DNA of 64,000 nucleotides, from positions 1 through 64,000 of the forward strand of contig NZ_JACOOK010000002.1 in NCBI RefSeq assembly GCF_014288115.1. Reading direction: 5' to 3'. The translations under genes and the position numbers were made by a program. The notes under the pieces are model-generated. The model saw nothing but the letters and a program-made list of their open reading frames with translations. It was not told the origin of the DNA and ran no database searches. Below are positions 26,563 to 35,374 of the stretch, piece by piece. This stretch comes from Alistipes_A hominis (GTDB lineage Bacteria > Bacteroidota > Bacteroidia > Bacteroidales > Rikenellaceae). Positions within the stretch are counted from its first letter, which is position 1, and each line of letters begins with the position of its first letter.

Positions 26563-27822
26563 ATGCTTGCCGTCATCATTACCGTCGTCGTTTCGCTGGC
26601 TCTATCCGCATTTTTTTCGGGTATGGAGATCGCGTTCCTGTCGTCGAACAAACTGAAACTCGAAATCGAAAAGAAACAAAGCCGGGCGTTCGGCTACGTG
26701 GCCGGCCTGTTCTCGAAATATCCGGGACAGTACATCACGACGATTCTGGTGGGCAACAACCTGGCATTGGTCATCTACTCATTGCAGATGAGCGTATTGA
26801 TCCAACTGTTGCTCGTCCGGAGCGGACTGATCCTCGGCAACGGCGCGTCCTACGTGATCGAAACGCTGGTATCGACGCTGATCATCATCTTCACGGCCGA
26901 ATTCATCCCGAAGGCGGTCGTACACCTGAACCCGAATTTCTACTATAAAAACTTTGCAGTCCCGGTCTACTTTTTCTACCTGCTGTTCTATCCGGTCGCT
27001 AAACTGACGACTCTGATCGCGGTGGGTATCTTCAAAATCTTCGGGTTGTCGCTGAACCGCGAACAGCGGATCAACACGTTCAACAAAGTGGATCTGGCCC
27101 ACCTGCTGGACGAAGTCTCGGACAGCCCCGAACAGCAGCAAAACGAAAAAGACATCCGCCTGTTCCAAAACGCGCTCGACTTTTCCGACCGGCTGGTGCG
27201 CGACTGCATGGTTCCCCGCGTCGACATCGAAGCGGTCGAACAGAACTGTCCGGTCGAAGAAGCGACCAGACGTTTCGTCGAAACGCAGTTTTCGCGATTG
27301 CTGGTCTACGACGGGAGTATCGACAACATCATCGGTTTCATCCATACCAAAAACCTGTTCCAGCAACCCGGAAGCATCCTGGAAATCATTAACAAGGTGG
27401 ATTACGTGCCGGAAAGTATGCCGACCCGGAAACTGCTGGCCACCTTTATCAAGAAACACCATTCGGTGGCGGTGGTGATCGACGAGTTCGGAGGGACGGC
27501 CGGCATGGTGACCAGCGAGGATATCCTCGAAGAGATCTTCGGAGAGATCGAAGACGAACACGACTCGCAGGATCTGGTGGAGAAAAAGATGAGCGACACG
27601 GAGTTCCTGTTTTCGGGCCGGCTCGAGATCGAAGCCATCAACGAAAAATACCGGCTCGACTTCCCCGAAAGCGACGACTACGACACGCTGGCAGGCTATG
27701 TAATTTCGAAGTACCAGGGCATACCCGGAGTCGGCGAAACCATCCTGGCAGACAACAAACGGCTCAAAATCCTGCGCGTAAACGCCTCTAAAATCGAACT
27801 GGTACGCGTCACGATCCTCTGA
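26563..27822 (+). CDS. CNNM/CorC-type membrane protein (GldE/hemolysin family)
   Basis: A 419-residue membrane protein with an N-terminal DUF21/CNNM transmembrane domain (about 1-165; SAFFSGMEIAFLSSNKLKLE, GNNLALVIYSLQM, TAEFIPKAV). It is followed by a CBS pair (about 195-330; RDCMVPRVDIEAV, FGGTAGMVTSEDILEEIFGE) and a CorC_HlyC C-terminal domain (about 340-419; GRLEIEAINEKYRLDFPESDDYDTLAG). Family members move Mg2+ or Co2+; in Bacteroidota this architecture is usually annotated GldE after a gliding-associated homologue, although gut Bacteroidales do not glide. A transport role is inferred. Confidence 0.88.
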   Translation: MLAVIITVVVSLALSAFFSGMEIAFLSSNKLKLEIEKKQSRAFGYVAGLFSKYPGQYITTILVGNNLALVIYSLQMSVLIQLLLVRSGLILGNGASYVIETLVSTLIIIFTAEFIPKAVVHLNPNFYYKNFAVPVYFFYLLFYPVAKLTTLIAVGIFKIFGLSLNREQRINTFNKVDLAHLLDEVSDSPEQQQNEKDIRLFQNALDFSDRLVRDCMVPRVDIEAVEQNCPVEEATRRFVETQFSRLLVYDGSIDNIIGFIHTKNLFQQPGSILEIINKVDYVPESMPTRKLLATFIKKHHSVAVVIDEFGGTAGMVTSEDILEEIFGEIEDEHDSQDLVEKKMSDTEFLFSGRLEIEAINEKYRLDFPESDDYDTLAGYVISKYQGIPGVGETILADNKRLKILRVNASKIELVRVTIL

Positions 27823-27886
27823 AAAGACCGCAAAACGGGCCCGAACCGGACGCAGCGGGGAGAAAAATGGAGAATCTTAACTCCGT

Positions 27887-27920
27887 TTTGTTATTACAAA
27901 AAAGAATTTTATTACCTTTG
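27887..27920 (+). promoter_or_regulatory. Promoter of the PpiD-like gene
   Basis: TTTG (27887-27890) and TACCTTTG (27913-27920) are separated by 22 bases, slightly long for the consensus. The start codon follows 49 bases later. Confidence 0.6.
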
Positions 27921-27969
27921 GAACCTGTTATATGTTTCAAACGCAGTAAACAAAAACTAAATCTCTAAT

Positions 27970-30030
27970 ATGGCAACATTAAACACATTAAGGACCCGGG
28001 GCGGAATTATCGTGTCCGTGGTGATCGGAATCGCTCTGCTCTCTTTTCTGTTGGGCGATTTCGGGAACACGGGAGCCAAGCTGATGAACGATCGCAAAAT
28101 GAAAGTCGGCACGATCAACGGCGAGAAAATCGGTTACGCCGAATTCGCCGATAAGGTCGACGTTTATACGAAAGCCCTGGAGACCATGTACGGATCGCAG
28201 AGCCTTTCGGCCGAGCAGCAGGAGAATGTGAAAAACCAAGTATGGCAGGCGCTGATCATGCAGTACGCCTGGGAGCCCGGCTTCGAACAATCGGGACTTC
28301 AGGTCAGCGAGAACGAGCAGATCGACATGGTGGACGGTTCGTTCATCTCGCCGGTGATCCGCACCACTTTCACGAATCCCAACACAGGAACCTTCGACCC
28401 GGCGATCGTGCGCAATTTCGTGACCCAGATAGACAAAGATCCCACCGCGGCGCTGGTTTGGAACTTCATCAAAGACCAGATGATTCAGCAGCGTTACCTG
28501 TCCAAATACATCACGCTGGTCGCCAAGGGAATGTACGTTACGGATCTCGAAGTGGAACAGGGCGTCGCCAATTCCGACATAACCAGCGCCATTTCGTACA
28601 TCGTCAAGGACTATTCGCAGGTCGCCGATTCGACGATCGACATCTCGCAAGCCGAAGTCAAAAAATATTACGACGCTCATAAGAATATTTTCCGTCAGAC
28701 GGCCTCGCGCGACATCGAATACGTATTGTTCGACGTATTACCTTCGGACAGCGATTACGTCGATGCCGAAAAGCACATCAACGAGATCGCCGCGGAATTC
28801 GCCGTCAGCGAAACCCCGCTGCAATACGCCACGCTGAACTCCCAGAACCCGACCGAAAAACGGTATTTCACGGAAGATCAGTTGCCCGCCGAACTGGCCG
28901 CGTTCGCCTTCGGAGCGAACAGCAACGGAATGTACGGCCCGACCAAAGAAGGAGACATGTACACGATGGCCCGCGTGGCCGATTCCAAAATGCTGCCGGA
29001 CTCGGTCGGAGCGCGTCACATCCTGATCGGAGCCGACCAGAAGGCCACTGCGGACAGCATTCTGAACGCGCTGAAAGGCGGCGCCTCCTTCGCAGAACTT
29101 TCGGCGACCTATTCGCAGGACCCCGGAGCGAAAGCGAAAGACGGCGACCTGGGCGTCTTCCAGCCCGAACAGATGGTTCCGGAATTCAGCGAAGCCGTCC
29201 TGGAAACGCACAAGGGCGACTATTTCACCGTCCAGACGCAGTTCGGTATCCATGTCGGACAGGTAACCTACAAGAGCGAACCGAAGAAAAAAGTGCAGTT
29301 GGCCACGATCACCTATAAAATCGAACCGAGCGAAACGACCCAGCAAACCATCTACGCCAACGCCAGCAAATTCATCAGCGAAGCGGCCGGATCGTACGAA
29401 AACTTCGAAAAAGCGGCTACGGACAATTCGCTGTCGAAACGGGTCGTACGGATCAAAAATACCGACCGCAACGTCAGCGGCATCAACAATTCGCGTGAAA
29501 TCGTCCGCTGGGCCTATAACGGAAACAAAGGCGACGTATCCGCCATCATGGAAGTGGACGGCAATTACGTAATCGCCGCCATCACCGGCGTTTCGGAAGA
29601 CGGAATCGCACCGCTCGAAACCGTATCTCCGCAGATCGTTTCGATCCTGCGCGAACAGAAAAAAGGCGAAATCCTGGCTCAGGAGATGACCGGAAGCTCG
29701 CTGGCCGAAGTGGCATCCAAACTGAACCTGGAAGTCAAAGAAGCGGCTAACATCGACTTCAACTCGTTCTACATCGAAAGCGTCGGCGTAGAACCGAAGT
29801 TGATCGGAGCCGTTACCGGAGCGAAGGAAAATACGCTGTCGAAACCCGTTGCCGGACAGAAAGGCGTCTTCCTGTTCGACGTAACTTCGAGAGCCAAAGT
29901 GGACAACGTAACCCCGGAAAGCGAAAAGGTACGCCTCGAAGCGAGCGCGCAGGCCTATATTATGGAGCGCGTCAACCAGGCGTTGACCGAACAGAGCAAG
30001 ATCACCGACAACCGTGTGAAATTCTTCTAA
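27970..30030 (+). CDS. PpiD-like periplasmic peptidyl-prolyl isomerase
   Basis: A 686-residue folding factor anchored by one N-terminal helix (about 12-29; GGIIVSVVIGIALLSFLLG), followed by a SurA_N-like chaperone region. A parvulin rotamase domain lies at about 345-435 (SVGARHILIGADQKATADSI, GGASFAELSATYSQDPGAKA, GDLGVFQPEQMVPEFSEAV, FGIHVGQV). A second, less conserved rotamase-like segment and a C-terminal domain complete it. This matches PpiD/SurA-like proteins of Bacteroidota that assist outer-membrane proteins leaving Sec. It is monocistronic with a clear promoter and terminator. Confidence 0.9.
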   Translation: MATLNTLRTRGGIIVSVVIGIALLSFLLGDFGNTGAKLMNDRKMKVGTINGEKIGYAEFADKVDVYTKALETMYGSQSLSAEQQENVKNQVWQALIMQYAWEPGFEQSGLQVSENEQIDMVDGSFISPVIRTTFTNPNTGTFDPAIVRNFVTQIDKDPTAALVWNFIKDQMIQQRYLSKYITLVAKGMYVTDLEVEQGVANSDITSAISYIVKDYSQVADSTIDISQAEVKKYYDAHKNIFRQTASRDIEYVLFDVLPSDSDYVDAEKHINEIAAEFAVSETPLQYATLNSQNPTEKRYFTEDQLPAELAAFAFGANSNGMYGPTKEGDMYTMARVADSKMLPDSVGARHILIGADQKATADSILNALKGGASFAELSATYSQDPGAKAKDGDLGVFQPEQMVPEFSEAVLETHKGDYFTVQTQFGIHVGQVTYKSEPKKKVQLATITYKIEPSETTQQTIYANASKFISEAAGSYENFEKAATDNSLSKRVVRIKNTDRNVSGINNSREIVRWAYNGNKGDVSAIMEVDGNYVIAAITGVSEDGIAPLETVSPQIVSILREQKKGEILAQEMTGSSLAEVASKLNLEVKEAANIDFNSFYIESVGVEPKLIGAVTGAKENTLSKPVAGQKGVFLFDVTSRAKVDNVTPESEKVRLEASAQAYIMERVNQALTEQSKITDNRVKFF

Positions 30031-30067
30031 CGGAACCGGGAATCGGACATCCGATCCTATAACCCGA

Positions 30068-30103
30068 GCGGGGCGGACTTCGAAGTCCGCCCCGCTTGTT
30101 TTT
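30068..30103 (+). terminator. Terminator of the PpiD-like gene
   Basis: A fully palindromic stem (30068-30095, 13-bp arms) is followed by TTGTTTTT. Confidence 0.92.
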
Positions 30104-30143
30104 CGCTTTCTCCGTATTATCCGGAGAAAAATCCTGTTCCGGG

Positions 30144-32294
30144 TTATCTTTTCGACGAATCGGGGGACTGCGCCGAATCGGTCTCCGTATGCTTCAAATA
30201 TTTATCGAGCCATCCGAAAAACTCCCGGTTCCAAACCAAAGAATTCTGCGGTTTGAAAATCTGGTGGGCCTCGTCTTCGAACGACACCAACCGGCTCGGC
30301 ACCCCCATCAGCCGGGCCGCCGTAAAGGCCTGCAAGCTCTCGGTATACGGAATCCGAAAATCGCCCTGACCCGAAAAAATCAGAATCGGAGTATCCCAAT
30401 TTTTCACGAACTTATGGGGCGAATTGGCATACGACCGCTGCGCCGTCGTGTCGTCGCTCCAGTACGGACCGCCCAGATCGTTGTTCGGAAACCATAGTTC
30501 CTCGGTCGCCCCGTACATGCTCTCCAGATTGAACATCCCGCAATGGGCTATAAAAGCTTTGAAGCGTTTTTGATGATGCCCGGCCAGAAAAAACACCGAA
30601 TATCCGCCGTAGCTCGCCCCGACGCAGCCCAACCGGCCGCCGTCCACCCACGGTTCCGCGGCCACATCGTCGATCGCGCTCAGGTAATCGCGTATATTCT
30701 GCCCGCTGTAATCGCCCGAAATCTGATCCAGCCACTGCTGTCCGAACGAAGGCACGCCGCGCCGGTTCGGTGCGACGACCACGTATCCCTGCGCCGCCAT
30801 CAACTGCAAATTCCAACGGTAACTCCAGAACTGGCTTACGACGCTTTGCGGTCCTCCCTGACAGTACAGCAGCGCCGGATAGCGTTCGGTCGAATCGAAA
30901 TCCGGCGGCAGCACGACCCACGTCAACATTTGCCGGCCGTCGGTAGTCCGTATCCAACGTTCGCGCACCTCCCCCATCCGGATATGATCGTAGATTTCCG
31001 GATTGGTATTCGTGATCCGGGTCATCGTTCCGTCCGCCGGATCGATCCTGAAAAGTTCGGTCGGAGCGGACAGCGAAGTCACTTCGCCGACCAGTTCGCC
31101 CCCGTTCAGCGTAATCGCATTGACATCGTGCGCCCCTGCGGTCAGCACGCGCACCGAATCGTCCGCCAGGTCGACCCGGCACACCTGATAGGTTCCCCGC
31201 ACAGGCGCAATGAAATACAACGTCCCGTTCCCGTCCCAACGCACGTTTCCCGCATTGTAATCGAAGTTCCGGGTCAGGTAGCGTTTTTCGCCGGTAGCCA
31301 GCGTTTCGACGAACAGTCGGCTCTTGTCCGACTCGTTCCCGGCCCGCTCCATACTGGTGAACGCCAACATCGAATCGTCCGGCGAGAAAACCGGATATTT
31401 GTCGTACCCGGGCATCCCTTCGGTCAGGTTGCGCGTCTGCCCGGACGCAAGGTCGTAAAGGTACACGTCCGAATCGGTGCTGAGCGCATACGCTTTCCCG
31501 GTCAGCTTCTTACAGGTATAGGCCAATTGGGTTCCGGCGCGGTTCCACGCGATTTCCGAAATATCGAAATAGGGCGCCGTCGGGGCATCCCACGGCTCGC
31601 CCGGCATAATATCCGTCCCTCCGGTCACTTTCGCGCCGCCCGTCAGCGGAGCGATGAAAATATGACGGTAGCTCCCGTCGTCCCAATAATTCCAGTGGCG
31701 CTCCATCAGGTCGTCGTAAATCTTCGCCTTCGAACGGTCCAGATCGGGATAAATTTCCGGCGAACTGCGCTTTTCGACCGGCACCCGGGCGACGTACATC
31801 AGCCGGTTCTCCGACGGAGCGACCGAAAAGCCCTCGACGCCGCCGGAGATGTCGGTCACCTGACGACGGTTGTTCCCGTCCGGAGCCGCACACCAAACCT
31901 GGTCGCTGCCTCCGTGGTCGGAAATAAAATAGATCGTACGTCCGTCTGCGCTCCACTGAGGCGACGACTCGTTGCTGCCGGGATCGGTGACCCGGATCCA
32001 TTTGCCCCCGGATACCGGCGCCGAACGGATATTGGTCACTCCCTTGTTCTCTTTCATGTCGTAGGTCGTAACCGTATAAAGCACGGTACGGCCGTCGGGC
32101 GAAAGGACGGCGCTGCCGACCCTCTTTATTTTCCACATTACCTCGGGCGTCAGTATCCCCGCCGATCGTTCGGCATCGGTCAGTACATGGTCAGCACTCA
32201 TCTTATCATCGTTTTTTCGGAAAGAACAGCCGTACGGCAAAACCATCCATACGCAGCATACGGCTTTCAGTACAAAGAACAGACCTCTTTTCAT
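30144..32294 (-). CDS. S9-family peptidase (DPP/acylaminoacyl peptidase type)
   Basis: A 716-residue exported peptidase. The N-terminal signal ends near Cys23 (LPYGC), so it may be a lipoprotein. Residues about 50-430 form a beta-propeller with repeats such as SPDGRTVLYTV, SADGRTIYFISD and SPDDSMLAFTS. The C-terminal alpha/beta hydrolase domain has the triad Ser561 (GASYGG), Asp645 (GQGDFR) and His677 (EDEAHQ). It resembles DPP5-like enzymes of Porphyromonas and Bacteroides that remove dipeptides in the periplasm for amino-acid catabolism. The gene ends near the PpiD terminator and begins 28 bases after the NUDIX gene, so those two may be co-transcribed. Confidence 0.92.
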   Translation of the reverse strand: MKRGLFFVLKAVCCVWMVLPYGCSFRKNDDKMSADHVLTDAERSAGILTPEVMWKIKRVGSAVLSPDGRTVLYTVTTYDMKENKGVTNIRSAPVSGGKWIRVTDPGSNESSPQWSADGRTIYFISDHGGSDQVWCAAPDGNNRRQVTDISGGVEGFSVAPSENRLMYVARVPVEKRSSPEIYPDLDRSKAKIYDDLMERHWNYWDDGSYRHIFIAPLTGGAKVTGGTDIMPGEPWDAPTAPYFDISEIAWNRAGTQLAYTCKKLTGKAYALSTDSDVYLYDLASGQTRNLTEGMPGYDKYPVFSPDDSMLAFTSMERAGNESDKSRLFVETLATGEKRYLTRNFDYNAGNVRWDGNGTLYFIAPVRGTYQVCRVDLADDSVRVLTAGAHDVNAITLNGGELVGEVTSLSAPTELFRIDPADGTMTRITNTNPEIYDHIRMGEVRERWIRTTDGRQMLTWVVLPPDFDSTERYPALLYCQGGPQSVVSQFWSYRWNLQLMAAQGYVVVAPNRRGVPSFGQQWLDQISGDYSGQNIRDYLSAIDDVAAEPWVDGGRLGCVGASYGGYSVFFLAGHHQKRFKAFIAHCGMFNLESMYGATEELWFPNNDLGGPYWSDDTTAQRSYANSPHKFVKNWDTPILIFSGQGDFRIPYTESLQAFTAARLMGVPSRLVSFEDEAHQIFKPQNSLVWNREFFGWLDKYLKHTETDSAQSPDSSKR

Positions 32295-32321
32295 CGTTCG
32301 AACGTTTAGTATCCGGCAGCC

Positions 32322-32936
32322 CTACCGCACCGGATAACCGGCTTCCCGAAAAACGTCGCCGATCGTATAATAGGTGCCGCTCAGCAGTTCGGGCACCCGT
32401 TCGGGCGCGATCCATTCGGCCCGGGTAATCCCTTCGACCGTCTGCGGCTGCGGTCGTTGCCCTCCGACGTAGCGCATGTGATACCAAGCCGTCCGTTTCA
32501 GCACCCACTGCTCCCGAATCCGGTAACAGTGGAACGTGTGCGTGATCGGCTCTTTCCGTTGCAGTTCTTCGATTCGCAGACCGCACTCCTCGCTGACTTC
32601 CCGCACGGCGCAGTCTTCGATCCGTTCGCCCGGTTCGAGTTTTCCCTTCGGCAAATCCCAGCGGCCGTTGCGGAAAATCATCAGCACTTTCGCCGCATCG
32701 TCGACCACCAAACCGCCGGCCGCCTCGATAAAAGGCAGCGATGCCCGGAATTCGTCGAAAATACGCTCAATATTTTCGGATATTACGTATAACTTTTTGG
32801 TAAATTGAAGTTTTTGCAAGAACTTTGTAATAGCGGGCGTTTCGCCGGGAGCCACCCGGAATACTTCGCCCTGCGGATCGGCCGGAAGCTGCTGCGCGAA
32901 CAGCACGGCACTGTTTTCAATATAAACTTTATACAT
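32322..32936 (-). CDS. NUDIX hydrolase
   Basis: A 204-residue protein with a complete Nudix box (GKLEPGERIEDCAVREVSEECGL, following GRWDLPKG; quoted motif positions about 110-132), which coordinates Mg2+ for hydrolysis of a nucleoside diphosphate linked to another group. About 65 residues precede the Nudix fold, an extension seen in Bacteroidota homologues. The substrate is not predictable. The ATG at 32936 is preferred (MYKVYIENS). It lies 7 bases from the divergent pyrE start, so each promoter must lie inside the opposite gene unless transcripts are leaderless. Confidence 0.85.
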   Translation of the reverse strand: MYKVYIENSAVLFAQQLPADPQGEVFRVAPGETPAITKFLQKLQFTKKLYVISENIERIFDEFRASLPFIEAAGGLVVDDAAKVLMIFRNGRWDLPKGKLEPGERIEDCAVREVSEECGLRIEELQRKEPITHTFHCYRIREQWVLKRTAWYHMRYVGGQRPQPQTVEGITRAEWIAPERVPELLSGTYYTIGDVFREAGYPVR

Positions 32937-32943
32937 GGTAATA

Positions 32944-33576
32944 ATGTGTGATTTAGACAAAAAAGTCGCTGAAAGTCTGTTACAAATTAAGGCAATTAAA
33001 TTAAATCCGACAAATCATTTCACCTGGGCGTCGGGCTGGTATTCGCCCATCTACTGCGATAACCGCAAGATCCTCTCCTATCCGGCCGTCCGGAAGGAAA
33101 TCTACGAAGGATTCGTAAAGATCATCTCCGAAAAATATCCCGACGCAGACATCATCGCCGGCGTAGCCACCGGAGCTATCGCGCACGGCGTACTGGTCGC
33201 CGAAAAAATGGGCAAGCCGTTTATCTACGTCCGCAGCTCGCCGAAATCGCACGGGCTGACCAACCAGGTCGAGGGCGAATACTGGCCGGGAGCCAAAGTG
33301 GTCGTGGTCGAAGACCTGGTCTCCACCGGCGGCAGCAGCCTGAGCGCCGTCGAAGCGCTGCGCGAGGGGGGATGCGACGTGCTGGGCATGGTCGCGATCT
33401 TCACCTACGGTTTTCCGACCGCCGAAGAAAATTTCGCCGGAGCGGACGTGAAGCTCGACACACTGAGCAACTACAAAACGATGATCGAACTGGCTGTCAA
33501 CCAGGGCTACGTCCACGAAGACGAATTGCAGACCCTGAAGGAGTGGCGCCGCGACCCGGCGAACTGGAAAAAATAA
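32944..33576 (+). CDS. pyrE: Orotate phosphoribosyltransferase
   Basis: Converts orotate and PRPP to OMP in pyrimidine synthesis. The 210-residue protein has HFTWASGWYSPIYCDNRKIL near the N-terminus, ADIIAGVATGAIAHGVLVAEKM, and the PRPP-binding loop VVVVEDLVSTGGSSLSAVEAL (about 122-142). An ATG at 32935 is in frame, but the one at 32944 gives a more usual N-terminus; no clear ribosome binding site precedes either. It starts a rightward group with an SRPBCC protein (11-base gap) and a small monooxygenase-like protein. Confidence 0.95.
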   Translation: MCDLDKKVAESLLQIKAIKLNPTNHFTWASGWYSPIYCDNRKILSYPAVRKEIYEGFVKIISEKYPDADIIAGVATGAIAHGVLVAEKMGKPFIYVRSSPKSHGLTNQVEGEYWPGAKVVVVEDLVSTGGSSLSAVEALREGGCDVLGMVAIFTYGFPTAEENFAGADVKLDTLSNYKTMIELAVNQGYVHEDELQTLKEWRRDPANWKK

Positions 33577-33587
33577 GCGGCACGAAA

Positions 33588-33998
33588 ATGGAGAAATACG
33601 AAAGCAAACACGTCCGGATCCGGCGGCCGGCTTCGATGATTTACAGCGTCCTGTCGCGCTTCGACAACCTCACGCCGGTACTGGCCGACAAAGTGGAAGG
33701 CTGGACGGCGGAGGAGAATACCTGCTCGTTCAAGGCGAAGGGGTTTCCCGTCAGCCTGCGGATCGTCGAGAAAGAGCCGCACAAGCTGGTCAAAGTGACC
33801 GGCGAAGACGGCTCCCCGATGGATTTCACGTTCTGGGTGCAGTTGGTCAGCGTCGACGAGCAGGACACCCGGATGCGCATCGTACTGCATGTGCAACTGA
33901 ACATGATGATGAAGATGATGATCGGCGGCAAGCTGGCCCAGGCGGTCGACCAAATCGCCGACCAGATCGCCGAGGCGTTCAACAACGCCCCGGTTTAA
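33588..33998 (+). CDS. SRPBCC/START-like lipid-binding protein
   Basis: A 136-residue cytosolic protein fitting the polyketide-cyclase/START-like SRPBCC fold: an N-terminal strand, then RRPASMIYSVLSRFDNL (helix after strand one), alternating strands through CSFKAKGFPVSLRIVEKE and MDFTFWVQLVSVDEQDTRMR, and a long amphipathic C-terminal helix (GGKLAQAVDQIADQIAEAF). Such proteins bind hydrophobic ligands; the ligand is unknown. It sits 11 bases after pyrE and probably shares its transcript. Confidence 0.78.
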   Translation: MEKYESKHVRIRRPASMIYSVLSRFDNLTPVLADKVEGWTAEENTCSFKAKGFPVSLRIVEKEPHKLVKVTGEDGSPMDFTFWVQLVSVDEQDTRMRIVLHVQLNMMMKMMIGGKLAQAVDQIADQIAEAFNNAPV

Positions 33999-34031
33999 AC
34001 GGAAACGACGTTTAACTTAAAACGAAATACC

Positions 34032-34322
34032 ATGATCAACATTATCGTAACCATTACGGTCTCCGAAGAAAACCGCCCGCAGGTACTGCCGCTGCTGGAA
34101 GCGCTTACGACAGCCTCGCAGCAGGAATCGGGCAACATCTCCTACGAATTTTACTTGCATCCCACCGACCCGATGCGGTTGGCGATCATCGAGGTCTGGC
34201 AGAACGCCGAAGTGCTCGCCGAGCACGAAGCGACCAAGCATTTCACGACGTTGCTGCCGCAGATCGAAAAACTGTCGGTCGGCATCGACATCCAGAAATT
34301 CGACGCAGAACCGATCGATTGA
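34032..34322 (+). CDS. ABM-domain putative quinol monooxygenase
   Basis: A 96-residue protein matching the antibiotic-biosynthesis-monooxygenase (YgiN-like) domain. It has IIVTITVSEENRPQVLPLLE at the start, the ESGNISYEFYLHPTDPMRLAI core strands and the EVWQNAEVLAEHEATKHFT helix with its characteristic H. Such dimeric ferredoxin-like proteins act on quinones or related aromatics without a cofactor. It lies 33 bases after the SRPBCC gene and is followed by a bidirectional terminator. Confidence 0.85.
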   Translation: MINIIVTITVSEENRPQVLPLLEALTTASQQESGNISYEFYLHPTDPMRLAIIEVWQNAEVLAEHEATKHFTTLLPQIEKLSVGIDIQKFDAEPID

Positions 34323-34345
34323 CGCAAGACGCCGCCCGATACAAA

Positions 34346-34395
34346 AACGCCTCCCGGCCGGATACGTACATTCCGGCAGAGAGGCGTTCGTTTTT
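34346..34395. terminator. Bidirectional hairpin between convergent genes
   Basis: AACGCCTC (34346-34353) pairs with GAGGCGTT (34381-34388), with an inner GCCGGA/TCCGGC helix (34357-34362 with 34372-34377), and T runs follow on the plus strand. It separates the ABM-domain gene from the methyltransferase gene. Confidence 0.78.
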
Positions 34396-34407
34396 CCCGA
34401 ACCAGCC

Positions 34408-35172
34408 TTATTCCTTCCGAACGAGGTAGATCATTTCCGAACGCAGCCCGTACAACGCCGCCGCTTCCGGACTGAGGAAACGGATGTAGTCGATCTCTTC
34501 GACATCGAACCCGGCTTCGGCCAAGCGCTCGCCGTAATCCCTGCCGTAATCGCGCAGGTGATCTTTTTGTCCGAAATGGAGTTCACGCTGCACGGGATCG
34601 GTGATCGACGGATCTTCGTAAGTCGTCTCGCGGTCGGGATTGACCGGCGACAACATGATCCCCCAGCCTCCCGGACGCATCACGCGGAAAAGTTCCCGCA
34701 TCGCCTGCCGGTCGTCGTCGACGTGCTCCAAAATGTGGTTGCAGAAGATCACGTCGAACTCCCCGTCCGGAAACGGGATTCGCTGCACATCCATCTTAAC
34801 CTTCGCCAACGGCGACTCCAGATCGGCGGTCACGTAATCCAACTGCGGCAGCCGACCGAACCGCTTCAGGAAGCAATACTCCGGAGCGATATGCAACACC
34901 CGCGCGGGCGCTTCGAAAAAGTCGGTTTCGTTTTGCAGGTACAGCCACATCAGTCGGTGCCGCTCGAGCGCCAGGCAATGCGGACACAACGCATTTTCAC
35001 GCGAATTGACGTATCCGTAGGGCATGAATTTCCGGTAACGGTTGCCGCACACCGGGCACTGCACCCGGCTCCCGGCGTAAAATAACCCCACAAGCGGCGT
35101 GCACAGGTGCACCACCCGCTGGATATAACGGCGCGGCACATGCCGCAATACGAATCGGATCAATTGCTTCAT
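34408..35172 (-). CDS. SAM-dependent methyltransferase with zinc-ribbon-like N-terminus
   Basis: A 254-residue protein. The N-terminal part carries CPVCG and CPHC pairs (about residues 39-66), which probably bind zinc. The C-terminal part is a class I methyltransferase: RVLHIAPEYCF in place of the glycine loop, DVQRIPFPDGEFDVIFCNHILEH (motif II/III; about 127-149) and LFRVMRPGGWGIMLSPV. Similar proteins in Bacteroidota are annotated only as methyltransferases; the substrate is unknown. It starts 4 bases after xseB and closes the relA-xseA-xseB transcript. Confidence 0.8.
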   Translation of the reverse strand: MKQLIRFVLRHVPRRYIQRVVHLCTPLVGLFYAGSRVQCPVCGNRYRKFMPYGYVNSRENALCPHCLALERHRLMWLYLQNETDFFEAPARVLHIAPEYCFLKRFGRLPQLDYVTADLESPLAKVKMDVQRIPFPDGEFDVIFCNHILEHVDDDRQAMRELFRVMRPGGWGIMLSPVNPDRETTYEDPSITDPVQRELHFGQKDHLRDYGRDYGERLAEAGFDVEEIDYIRFLSPEAAALYGLRSEMIYLVRKE

Positions 35173-35176
35173 CGGG

Positions 35177-35374
35177 CTATTCCTCCTCTTTCAGGGCCTC
35201 GTCGACCTCTTTTTCGGCTTTTCGCAGCCGTTCCTTGCACAACCGGATCAGCTCGGCGGCCCGTTTGACCTGAGCGCCCAGTTCGTCGACGTTCATCTGC
35301 TCATTGTTAAACCGCTCGAGGATCTGCTCCACTTCGGCGATCGCCTGCGCATATGTAATTTTCGATTTTTCCAT
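35177..35374 (-). CDS. xseB: Exodeoxyribonuclease VII small subunit
   Basis: A 65-residue, highly charged helical protein, the regulatory small subunit that binds in several copies to each XseA in exonuclease VII, an enzyme that degrades single-stranded DNA from both ends. The pattern TYAQAIAEVEQILERFNN and DELGAQVKRAAELIRLCKER is typical. Its start codon directly abuts the xseA stop, which suggests translational coupling to keep the subunit ratio. Confidence 0.92.
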   Translation of the reverse strand: MEKSKITYAQAIAEVEQILERFNNEQMNVDELGAQVKRAAELIRLCKERLRKAEKEVDEALKEEE

